Assembly: GCA_036872755.1 (NCBI GenBank)
Contig: JAVHNS010000002.1
Location: 4,340,001-4,404,000, forward strand
Reading direction: 5' to 3'
Source: Orbilia blumenaviensis
Taxonomy: Eukaryota > Ascomycota > Orbiliomycetes > Orbiliales > Orbiliaceae
Length of the DNA stretch: 64,000 nt
This document shows positions 25,341-35,885 of the stretch, one piece after another (position 1 is the stretch's first letter; each line of letters opens with the position of its first letter). The notes beneath the pieces were generated by a model. It made no database searches. It was not told where the DNA came from and saw only the letters and a program-made list of their open reading frames with translations. The translations under genes were made by a program, and so were the position numbers.

Positions 25341-28311
25341 CTTTGCGAAGGGGCTGTAAAAAATGACATCGGGTGAAGTTGCTGTATAGTATACCTATAC
25401 CCGTGAGCTTGCAATGAGTATACAAATTTTACCGACTTCACTTATGCCTCTAGTGGTGCATACAGCTGACGAAGTTAATCACGCTGCACAAGGAGCACTT
25501 ACGATAATCTAGTGCATGAATCAAGGGTGTACGAGAACTGCCTCGAATCAGAAGTACTACGCATACACATCCCCTAGCAGGCGCTGCGTAGCTACATCAA
25601 AATATATAGGTCACAAATCCCCTACCCATGAATTCATAAAATATCCTTTGTTCCTGTAAGTTGGTACTCAAAACAGCGCTGCAACTGACCGGGTAGGAGG
25701 TAGCCCCTTCGCTACCGTAATTGATTGCTGTGCCTAAAGTTAGAGTCCAAGGTATTCTATCTTTATATTATGGGCGGACAATCAAGTTTTGCCTAGGCGC
25801 CTACGGTTGCTATTCAAAGATTCAGCAGCATGATACTGCTGATTAAAACGTAATATCTCAGTTCCTGCAAGTTTCGATAAGGTATGGGTAGTCTTAGTTA
25901 AGTTTAGAGTGGCTAGCTCGACACCATTCTTAGAAAGCGGTATGGAAACATCCTATAATCTATCCAAAAAAGTACCCTAATTAGATGCTCGGCAAGCTGA
26001 GTTCATTACATGAGGACCACTAAGGCGGAATAAGATTAAAACTGTGGTAATAGGTTCAATAGCTCCACGAGACTAGTTTACTACGGGTTTTGGGCATGGA
26101 TGGATTCCCTGAGCAGGAAGAGACACATTTAGCAGGTACAATTGATGTTCAAACCGGAGTTAGCTATTCATGCCTTTTATCAGCATAACTTTATAATGCT
26201 GCTAAGCCTAAATTCATTAGATCCTTGACATATCAAACATTAGCGACGATGCACGCTAACAGTAGATACAAATACGTAATACACATACTAAAAGCCAAGC
26301 TAAACCCACCTTCCTCAAGTGCGCTAGCGCTCCGCGACGGGGAGTCTCTAAGAAATCATCACAGCAATTCAATGGTAAAAATTGTAGGTGGTTCGGATAG
26401 TGGTGCGTACAGGTGGCAATTCATCTCATCATCAATATTGCAATTGGTTGCAGATAGCGCTATCGCTAGCGCTGGTCTGGTCTCGTGCTATTTTAGGTCG
26501 GCTCTACGCCCTGCTGGTTGCAACGCAATTGTGTGTTGGACGTTGGCGTATCAAGTACCACCAACTTTATCTACAATTACCTAGTTACCTAGGTATATAT
26601 AGCCATATAGTTCTACGCAAAATATATACACGTTATTGGATAAAATCCTAGCTCGTAGGACTATTTTTGGTTGATTTTTGGGGCTATATGGCGTGGGTAA
26701 AAGGTGTATTACCAAAACATTGTTGCTCAATAGCCCCTAGGGCCCTATAGCCTAGAAACAAGAGACACAGAAATGATTAATATTTTGTCAACATATGTAG
26801 CGCTACCCTGGCACCAAAGGCTGATTTACAGGACGGATAAGAATATCTGACGATTTTCATATCGTGGGATCCAGTTTTAAAGCTATATAATATATCGTCA
26901 GCTATTGATGTAGTGGAGTGGCTGTACATGTGGTCCTCGAAGGCCTCAAATATGTGGTACGGACCCGGAGTGACTACGGCGCAGCCGGTGCTATGGCCAC
27001 TACAGCTAGTGCACAGTAAAACCCCAACCACTATGTGTATATCCCTGCTGTGCAGACGTATGAATCGGCGAATCTAACGTCTAGAGGCTAACGTTATAAC
27101 TGAACAGCTATACGGTTGCGGTTTCAAATATATTGTATCTTATAATATTTGATCAGTCTTAGCTGACTACAAACATCAAAGTGGTTGCATATATTTTGGG
27201 TACACATGACTAACACGCGCGTAAATATGAATTCAATGACTAATAAATATCAAATGGGCTAATATGTGAGAGGAAAATTGGTCTGCGTTACAAAAGAAAA
27301 TTCTTTTTTCTTTCTCGCAAATTTAGACATTTACAAACTAGTCGCCCGGACAGGTACGGCGGTGGCTGTAACGACTGTCGGCTCAACTCTTTATAAATTT
27401 GAAATTCTAGTACTATAGTGTGCCTAGAAAGGTGTTCCGTTTTATAATTAAGTCTTCCAAAATCAGTCGGATGATTATGGTGTATGTGAAGCATTATTAC
27501 ACAGTAGTATACGTATATATTCTGATATCTCAATGTTAAGAATAGAGTAGCTGGCTATACACCATATACTACTTCAAAAGCTGCTACCTCTGAGGTTAGA
27601 AATACACTTCCGCTAATATTAAGTATTAATATATTTTATAAATGCCGGTTTCTAATACTTAGATGTCTTTTGCTATCTACCATTACCCAGCCAAAGAATA
27701 TGCCTATCAGCGCAACACGCAGCAATGATTTGAACTTTTTAGTAGTCATCAGTTAGTTGAGGTACAGGTTCACGGGTTGGTTATAAAATTATCATGATAT
27801 CACTTGCCTAAGCCTCTGACAAAGCCAAAATACTAATCTGATACGTGTCAGGCTATTAACTAAGTCTTGACCGCAACATGCAATGTTAATCTACCATTAA
27901 TATTCGAATTCTTAGTCTAGGTTGGCTAAAACCTTGGCTAATTAGCCGAGCCGAGGCAAAGGCAATTGAATCTCAGATAGAGCATTACATAATTAGCATG
28001 ACCTTAACTGCCTCGGTCTAATATTATAGCCAAGCACATTAAATCCCCAGGTTTGCAGGTTCAAGAAATGGGGAAGCGGGGATTCCATTACGCCGTTGCT
28101 ACAGAATATACCTATGTCTATCTCCTAAAAATGAACACGGGGCTCGCTTGAGCCGTGTCTTAGATCGGCTAGGCCGGAGCACTCACATATATTTAGGGCG
28201 GCATCCTCTGGAACTCCAGTAATGCAAGTGTACGTAGTATAGTATATGCGGCTCCAAAGACTCTCTTCATTTACGGCATATACCTCATTGTAACCTGATC
28301 TAAGCCAAAAT
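25341..28311. other. 3 kb AT-rich gene-poor region
   Basis: No supported gene was found. Short open frames at 26225-26584 (+) and 26777-27031 (-) show no family and no clear start or splicing. Palindromic words such as GATAGCGCTATC at 26453-26464 occur. The interval could contain decayed elements, but no terminal repeats or transposase motifs are visible. Confidence 0.45.
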
Positions 28312-29435
28312 ATGCGCTTAAATATGCCACCCTCAAGCTATGTGTCTGATAAGAAGGCCCTGGTATTACCCTCGTCCTATACCGCCCTCCCATTCGAACA
28401 TATTCAAATCTCACACTACCCTGAATCCTCTCTGGCACCGACCCCGATCGTTATTTTAACTCTATACCGGCCCGGGAAACATAATGCGTTTACGCCTACT
28501 ATGAGGGATGAACTCATTAAGGCATTTGGCTTTTTTGATGCCGATGATCGTGTGAAATGCATTGTGGTGACAGGCCATGGCAAGATATTCTGCGCTGGTG
28601 CAGATCTCGAACTCGGATTTAGAGGAGGTGAGGAACGGGTTAACGATCATAGGGATGGGTCTGTGCTTAATTCACTCAGCCCTGCGGCGATACATATTAG
28701 AAATTTAAGGTGCTAATGAGGTCATTGGAGCGCAGCGGCGGTCGAAGTGTTCTTGCAATTCACCAATGTCGAAAACCTGTTATAGGTGCTATCCAAGGAT
28801 CAGCAGTCGGAGTCGGGATAACGATGACTCTTCCAATGACAATACGTGTAGCGTACAGGGCTGCAAAGATAGGGTTTGTATTTTCTCGCCGCGGCTTGGT
28901 TATGGAGGCGTGTTCGTCTTTCTTCCTGCCTCGACTTATTGGCATGGCGAAAGCCTTGCATCTTGTTACCACAGGCGCAACATACAGAGCAGATGATCCC
29001 CTGGTTGAAGGGTTATTTACGCTGTTGGTCGATTCACCCGAGGAAGTACTTGCTAAGGCTTTGACATTGGCAGAGGACATCGTGAGAAATACCAGTATAT
29101 TGGCAGCCTATATGATGAGGGAGATGATGTACAGGGACACCGGGAGCGCTGAGGGTCAGCATTTATTGGATTCCAGATTGATTTATGAAATGTTTTCCAG
29201 CGCGTAAGTCGCAGTTGCAAGTGCTGTGCACTCCACCTGAAAATAACTGGGATGACATCGCGATGCTAACGAAACTGTCTGCGGTGTCGGTAGTGATAAC
29301 AAAGAAGGTGTACAGTCATTTTTGGAGAAACGACCGCCGCAATTCAAAGGAACGATACAGAAGGATGCCCCCTCGGCGTACCCCTGGTGGCAGCCGGTTT
29401 CTGTTCTCGGGTGGCCGAAGTTATCGAGGCTGTAA
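28312..29435 (+). CDS. peroxisomal enoyl-CoA hydratase/isomerase family protein, 318 aa
   Basis: Exons are 28312..28658, 28736..29203 and 29294..29435. Crotonase landmarks include 'LYRPGKHNAFTPTM', the oxyanion-loop block 'GKIFCAGADLELGF' and 'IGAIQGSAVGVGITMTLP'. 'RRGLVMEACSSFFLPRLIG' carries the acidic residue typical of this fungal subgroup. Intron 1 has an unusual donor (GGTCTGT), but its removal exactly restores the conserved 'NDHRDGGGRSVLAIH'. Keeping it would give a stop. The final exon ends in Ser-Arg-Leu, a PTS1 peroxisomal import signal, so the protein probably acts in fatty-acid beta-oxidation on enoyl-CoA double bonds. Hydratase and isomerase activity cannot be separated from sequence. 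A second in-frame ATG at 28324 would shorten it by four residues. It sits alone in the AT-rich region. Confidence 0.88.
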
Positions 29436-29486
29436 TTAATTAGTGGTGCAGTCAATACGAGCGGATTTACCGGATATCGAGATCTC

Positions 29487-29517
<31 letters not shown>

Positions 29518-30958
29518 TGTATGTATGTATGTATGTATGTATGTATGTATGTATGTATGTATGTATGTATGTATGTATGTATGTATGTATGTATGTATGT
29601 ATGTGTCTATACTTAACAACTTAAGTAGTTAAGTATATATAAGCTCTGGCTTCCAGACTAGTTACCCCATTAACTAAATGCTAAAGTAAACCAAAATATA
29701 TATCGTGATTAAAAGAATCTAGTGTTCCGGGTTATAGCTAGATTCACCAAACCAGTGTTATTGTAGTTATGAGAGGTCTTGGCCCAGTTAGGTGAAGAGG
29801 GGAACAATCTCCCACGTGGCAATGTGCTTTTATGGAATATGGAGCTGAGATGGAAACAAATTAACTGGCGCGAGGGCGCAGAAGATCCATTGATCGAATG
29901 GATCTAAACCCCTCATTGTGTCGGAGTATTCCCAGATAATCAATAGTCAATGCAACGTCAATGTCAGGTACCCCATTTCCTGTCAAATATTGTGACCGTT
30001 TGATAGCGGAGCCTCATATCTTTGCACTTGCCGGCGGACCGATTGCTTCTCTGTTCCTGAAAGCTTCGAAAGATTCTATTCCAACGAGCAAACGGAGATA
30101 TCGATATCATATAATGCATATATGGTTTTCGCTTATCAGATAGTCGCTTGAAATGCAAATACTGGGGTCGCGGGAGGCCCTGGTTAGGGAAGACCCTTCT
30201 TGGCGACTGCTCGCTTGTGCAAATTATTGGCAGGGGCCTGGTCCAGAGGAAAGTCAGGGCTAAGTTGATACCACTCAGCTTGTTGCACGTCCGTTTATGG
30301 GCGAAATTGGCCTGTGACCCCTTTTTTCAAGAGGCGTTTCATGGCCGACGACGATAGGCTCCGCTGGATACATACAGATCAGACGAAGGCGCATTGCATT
30401 TCTATGGAATTGCTATGACCGCGCAACCGGTGTCGGTTTCGTATGCGATGGATGCGTGAATAGGTACTTCAGTAGATAAATGCCTACCTAAGTAGCTGGT
30501 TATAAGTAGATAGGCTGTTATGGATACGTATGACCGGCGCGTCATCGATAGGCACATTTAGATATATTCTTCCCGAAAATTTGCCAGTTCCCCCTGAGCT
30601 GTGGCCATCAAATGAGATGAGAGGTCGCAGTGCACTTGACCTGTACGTATTACAGGCCTGTCCTGTCGTCGCCCTGTGGTGTTGTTGGGCATGGACAAAT
30701 TTTACGGTGTTGAGTTTCACCCTGACCCAAATTAGTAGCAGCTCTGATTGTCACCTCTCCCTTCTTCTCCTTCTCGTCTACCACTCCCCAGCTTTCTGTC
30801 CTTCTCCATCGCCATCATCACCACCCCATTCTTGGTACCCCCCCACCGCCTCTCTACCATCGGCATCGCAAGCGATACCACTTCCTCTATATCTATTTGC
30901 TATATTTCGGTCCATTCACCATTGTTAGCTGGAAACACTTGGGGTCCATCACGACATA
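29436..30958. other. intergenic region and septin promoter
   Basis: After the ATGT microsatellite there is 1.3 kb without a supported gene. From about 30720 the plus strand is pyrimidine-rich (CTTCTCC, TCTCCATC words), as expected for the promoter or leader of the septin gene that follows. Confidence 0.5.
29489..29604. repeat. (ATGT)29 microsatellite
   Basis: There are 29 exact tandem copies of ATGT over 116 bp with no interruption, which points to recent expansion. It lies about 50 bp downstream of the hydratase/isomerase stop codon, so it may be in or near the 3' untranslated region. Confidence 0.97.
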
Positions 30959-32807
30959 ATGTGTAAGCTACTTACCTCTCTTCACTATCTATGCCTATTC
31001 TACCCCTGTTATGACGGCGCGAATTAATCGCCTGCTTCGCTCTTCGCCATCGGCCGGGCATTCTCTCTCTACGTATACGCGATCTAGAGTCATCTTCGCC
31101 TCTCTGTCATTCCCAATTGCCTCTAAGACTGAACCCCCCCTTTCCACCTTGAGTCGTGACGTGTTTGACTGACCGTATCTCGCATTCACCCGCTTCGAGG
31201 AGCTGCAGCCGAATCAAGCTATTATCAACAGGATAACACCAGCGGCTACTCTTCGCCGCCGGCCAAGTCAGAATCGATGACCCTCCCTATCGGCTTTCCA
31301 CCGTCAACCACAGACCCGAAGAACATCGTCAGGAGAAAGTTAACTGGCTACGTCGGTTTTGCCAATCTGCCGAACCAATGGCATCGAAAGAGTGTCCGCA
31401 AAGGCTTCAACTTCAACGTTATGGTTGTTGGTACGTAGTTCCCGCTCCAGTTTGTAGACAGAGTCCAAATCAAAGAATGGCAAGGTTGTTGTAGATGTTG
31501 AAACGAACTCAAGTCATAACTCAGCCGTCAATATGGCTTTTAAGTTCAATTCAGGGGAAACTTTTTTTATTTTATTTTATTTTTTGTAAAAAAAAATAAA
31601 AAATAAAGGTAAAATAAATACAGAAAGCTAATCCCAAACTACAGGTGAATCCGGCCTCGGAAAATCCACTCTCGTAAACACCCTCTTCAACACATCCCTC
31701 TATCCTCCAAAGGAGCGCAAGGGGCCATCTCTAGAGATTATCCCCAAGACCGTTTCTATTCAGTCCATCTCTGCCGATATCGAAGAAAACGGCGTCAGGC
31801 TTCGCCTAACTGTTGTCGATACCCCCGGCTTTGGAGACTTCGTTAACAATGACGAGTCCTGGCGCCCAATCATTGATAACATTGAACAACGTTTCGACGC
31901 GTATCTTGACGCTGAGAACAAGGTCAACCGTATCAATATTGTTGATAATAGGATTCACGCGTGTGTCTACTTTATCCAGCCAACTGGTCACTCTTTGAAG
32001 CCGCTGGACATCGAGGTTATGCGTCGACTGCATACCAAGGTCAACCTTATCCCCGTAATTGCCAAGGCCGATACTCTCACTGATGAAGAAATTGCTCTTT
32101 TCAAGAAGAGGGTAAGTTCCGTTTATTTTACAACACGATTTTTCGATGAAACCGCTGACCAGAATTAGATCTTGGCCGATATTCAACACCATTCCATCCG
32201 AATCTTCGAAGGGCCCCGCTATGAGCTTGATGACGACGAGACTATTGCGGAAAACAATGAGATCATGTCTAAGGTTCCCTTCGCGGTGGTTGGAGCCAAC
32301 ACGGAAGTGACTGATAACAACGGTCGCATGGTCCGTGGCAGACGCTACCCTTGGGGCGTTATTGAGGTTGATAACGAGGAACATTGTGACTTCGTGAAGC
32401 TCCGACAGATGCTTATCCGCACTCATATGGAGGAATTGAAGGAGCATACAGCCAATACCCTTTATGAAAACTATAGAAGCGAGAAGCTCGAGACTATGGG
32501 TGTTATTCAGGACCCAAGCGTTTTCAAGGAAGTTAACCCCGCCGTCAAGCAGGAGGAAGAAAGAGCCCTTCATGAGGCAAAGCTCGCGAAAATGGAAGCC
32601 GAGATGAAAATGGTTTTCAGTCAGAAGGTTGCAGAAAAGGAGAGCAAACTAATGCAGAGTGAAGAAGAATTGTATGCCCGACATCGCGAGATGAAAGAGC
32701 AACTAGAAAAGCAAAGACTCGACCTCGAGGACAAGAAGAGTAGGATTGAAAGTGGCCGGCCCCTCGAAGAAAAGGGCAAGAGAAAGGGGTTCTCGCTGCG
32801 AAACTAG
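30959..32807 (+). CDS. cdc3: septin of the Cdc3/AspB class, 443 aa
   Basis: Exons 31209..31430, 31645..32111 and 32169..32807 are certain. A 4-nt first exon (30959..30962, ATGT followed by GTAAGC) gives a natural start, [11 protein letters not shown]. Otherwise the start is the ATG at 31277. The GTPase P-loop 'GESGLGKST' begins at about residue 76, 'DTPGFGD' is the switch II/G3 motif and 'AKAD' is G4. The polybasic stretch before the P-loop ([12 protein letters not shown]) is the phospholipid-binding element. The septin unique element ('[18 protein letters not shown]') and a C-terminal coiled coil (about residues 350-425) complete the family plan. It ends in 'KRKGFSLRN'. Septins assemble into membrane-bound hetero-oligomer filaments at septa, hyphal tips and branch sites. 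The sequence is highly conserved with AspB, so class assignment is firm. Confidence 0.95.
31563..31612. repeat. A/T inverted repeat in septin intron 2
   Basis: A T-rich arm (TTTTTTTATTTTATTTTA) is followed by GTAA and an A-rich arm (AAAAAAATAAAAAATAAA), which could fold as a long AU hairpin in the septin pre-mRNA. Intron 2 (31431-31644) is long for this window. Confidence 0.6.
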
Positions 32808-34610
32808 TCGGACGTTGCGAGCACTTATCGAACCCTTTAGACGGAAAATCACTCCTCCCTATATCACACATCCTCCTGCGAAATCGCCTTTCTTTTTGCA
32901 ATGCTCCTCACGTACGACCTCGAACGCCCTCCAATACTATTTTCCTCTGTCACATTTTCCTATGTTTTGTGAGCGGGTTGTGTGTTGTTTTCCAATATAA
33001 TATAACCTTCCCCACCACTCCTCCGACCATTGACAGACTCTACGTCACACAATATCTCCTTTTTGTCAAATTTCTCTTCTTATCCTAATCCTTTACCAGA
33101 TACGTTTGTGGAGCTTGAAAGTCTGGTGTGCGATGCAAAAAACAAAAAGCCCGAATACAGATATGCTACTATTTTTCCTTAACTGTTGTCTGAAGAATAG
33201 ATAGAAACGAGGATATCGCTAGAAGAGAGGGGGGGAGGAAGAGGAGGAGGAAGCCTAATGCCTTGCCACATCGAACCCGTTTCATTTGTATAACTGCGTG
33301 CCCGTTTATCACTCCGGCTCCTCCAAAGCGAGGAAGCCATACTCTTTTGTCTTTTTTTCTTTATTATTATTATTTTGTATCCCTTTAGTTTATTCATCTT
33401 CACTTCTCCCCAACTCCAATCACCCTTTACCAACACTTTTCTTCCCTTTCTTTTCCTTTTCCTTTTCCTTTTCAGTTCTTGGTATCGACAAAACAGTAGT
33501 AGTAGTATATATTTGTAGTACACCTATATCCCCCCTTTACAGTCTTCTTCATGAAGGTAAAATAATATTAAAAAAAACATAAAAAAAGAGCTTGGGCTCC
33601 CCTTACAAAATGTAAGGCTGACGACGGTAGAACGCTGCCTGACATGCAGGCAAACATCGTGAACATCGTGAACATCGCGGACAGCTGGCTCCTAAAGCCG
33701 GGTCGTCGCATCGGAGCAATTATCCGGATCCGACCAGCGATGTAAAGTCTATCAGCTAACACGCGACGAAGCTGCCGACGTTATGTAGCAATCCGCAATG
33801 CGGGCCCTTGCTATCATGCCGCCGGAGCTCGGAGCTTGTCTGGACGCCGAATCTCACACCCTGGTTCCAAAAAGGGACTCACATTTTTAAGCTTCCGGAA
33901 AGTTTCAGGCAACATTGACTTTGGAATTCTTCGGGTTCGAATACGGCTCTCGGCAATATATTCAACCCCGAGCCTAACTAGCGTAACCAGTTTAACCCAT
34001 CTGTTTCTTTCGAGATGCCCAGACCAGCCGAGAATGATATTTTGGAATGCATGTGGTATGCCGGGACCACTTCGTAAAGCCGGTTTACGAGGCTAGATTT
34101 GCTTGTAGTCCAATTTGTGGTGCATAAAGATTAAAGCTTAGTCCCAATTACGTTCGTGAACAGTCTGTTAACCCTCACACAGCTGGGATGTATGTATATA
34201 AACTCACTGCCGGCTGATCTTTTATCGCATTCAATACCGATACATATGTTTCTGCCCACCCACCCACGAATGTCCAGTTCGAAGTTAGACCGGTGCATAT
34301 GTATGTGCCCAATGGATCCAGCCTCATCTTTCCCGAAAACAAACCCGCAGCTATTAGTTTAGACAGTGGACTAACATTAACCTTCATCAAAAATAGAATC
34401 CAATTGTCGTGCTGTTTGTCAATCAGGTATTGACGTCATTGAACACATACAAAACCCGTTCGGAACCCTCAAACCCTCCACGGCTGGCAGCAGCTCTCTC
34501 GGGTTTCCCTTAAGTATAGCCCTTCAATACGGCGGTTTTGCCACAACAAGATAAATCGAATCAACCGGGTAAAAAAAGAAGGAAAGAAAGGAGCAAAGCT
34601 AGTAGAGAAA
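32808..34610. other. intergenic region
   Basis: No supported gene lies between the septin and the MDR gene. The first 700 bp are probably septin 3' sequence, rich in T and C, with a CCTTTT tandem at about 33450-33470. A 9-bp unit (AACATCGTG) occurs two to three times at about 33654-33676. Confidence 0.5.
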
Positions 34611-35885
34611 ATGGCACCCACAATGCGCTCCTTCTTCCTTCCAACCGGCTACGGGAGGCCGTCAACATATGAGCTCGGAGACCTCCCAAAGCCTACCATC
34701 TCAACACCAGACAACGTGCTTATTAAAGTCCACGCTGCAAGCTTAAATCCAATTGATATGAGGTACGCAGAGGGAACTATGAAACTTATGTTCCCTTCCC
34801 AACAGTTTCCATCGAAAATCGGGTATGATGCCAGTGGTGTCATTGAGGAGGTTGGAGATGAGGCAAGGGGGAAGGGGTGGAAGGTTGGGGACGAGGTTTT
34901 TGTCCGACTACCGCATGAACACAGAGGTATGTGCAGGCTCAGAGTTGCGCGTTTGTCAAAGATCATAGCTAATATCTTGTGATTTTTCCTTTTTGGGGTG
35001 ATTAGGGAGTCTAAGTGAATATGCTCTCACGACAAGCTACTATGTCGCTCGAAAGCCGAGTAACATTTCCCACGTGGAAGCAGCAAGCCTGCCGTTGGTT
35101 TCTATGACAGCTTATCAAGCTTTTGGGAGAATCGAAGGTGGAAGAGAAGGGCTAAAGGGTAAGAGTGTAATGGTTACCGCTGGGAGTATGTCTTTTCCTA
35201 CCGAACGCATCTCAACGAATGTGTATAAGAATTGTAAGCTGACAACATGGTAATAGTGGGGGGAGCCGGCAGTATTGGTATCCAGCTAGCCAAGGTATTT
35301 GGCGCGCATGTCACTACGACAATGTCTAAGTCAAAGATGGCGAGAGCGAAGGAGATATTTCCTGGCACTGTGGATCGATGTAAGTCTGTCAATCAACCCA
35401 GATTTTCTATAACTTTCTAAGGTTCGGAAGATATCGATTATAAATCAGAGGATATCACGACGGTTATAAAACCTCGATCTTTGGATTTTATCTTCGATAC
35501 TGCTGGTGGGAATGTCTCATCCCTATTCCCATTATTAAAAGAGAAGCATAAAATGGTTTCCATAGCTGCAATGCCGAATGGAGGTGGTATGAGATCACAA
35601 TTCCCAGATACACCGTGGTATATTTCATCCGGATTGGATCTATATGCTTGGTGGAGGACCTCTGGACCTGCCGGGAAGAACAGAGTCGAGTATGAGTATC
35701 ATTGGTTGAAGCCTAATGGGGAGGATTTGGCGGCTATAGGGAAGCTGGTAGAGGGAGGGAAGGTCAAGCCAGTGGTTGGAGAGGTTCACAGGTTTGACCA
35801 AGATGGGTGTAGGAAAGCCGCGGAGGTGGTGATGGGGAGAGGGAGCAGTAATGGGGGAAAGGTCGTGATCAAGGTTGTAGACTGA
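34611..35885 (+). CDS. zinc-independent MDR-family NAD(P)H-dependent oxidoreductase (quinone-reductase-like), 360 aa
   Basis: Exons are 34611..34926, 35006..35185, 35257..35379 and 35422..35885. The N-terminal GroES-like half has 'VHAASLNPIDMR' and 'GYDASGVIEEVG'. The splice after 'AGM' completes the Rossmann loop 'AGMGGAGSIGIQLAK' (about residues 162-177). The Cys/His ligands of zinc alcohol dehydrogenases are absent ('LPHEHRGSLSEYA' replaces GHE and the Cys lobe), so this belongs with quinone-oxidoreductase/RTN4IP1-like reductases. 'FIFDTAGG' is the usual strand near the substrate pocket. It probably reduces an alpha,beta-unsaturated carbonyl or quinone with NADPH. No targeting signal is evident. 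The start is the first ATG (a second is four codons in), with an A-rich upstream context. Confidence 0.9.

Noticed and set aside
26225..26651. Overlapping plus-strand frames considered as transposase remnants
   Set aside because: No DDE or reverse-transcriptase motif, no terminal repeats and no target-site duplication are visible.
26777..27031. 84-codon minus-strand frame with several Cys (SCSGHSTGCAVV)
   Set aside because: It looked like a small cysteine-rich secreted protein, but it has no ATG start, no signal peptide and a stop immediately upstream in frame. No upstream exon could be joined convincingly.
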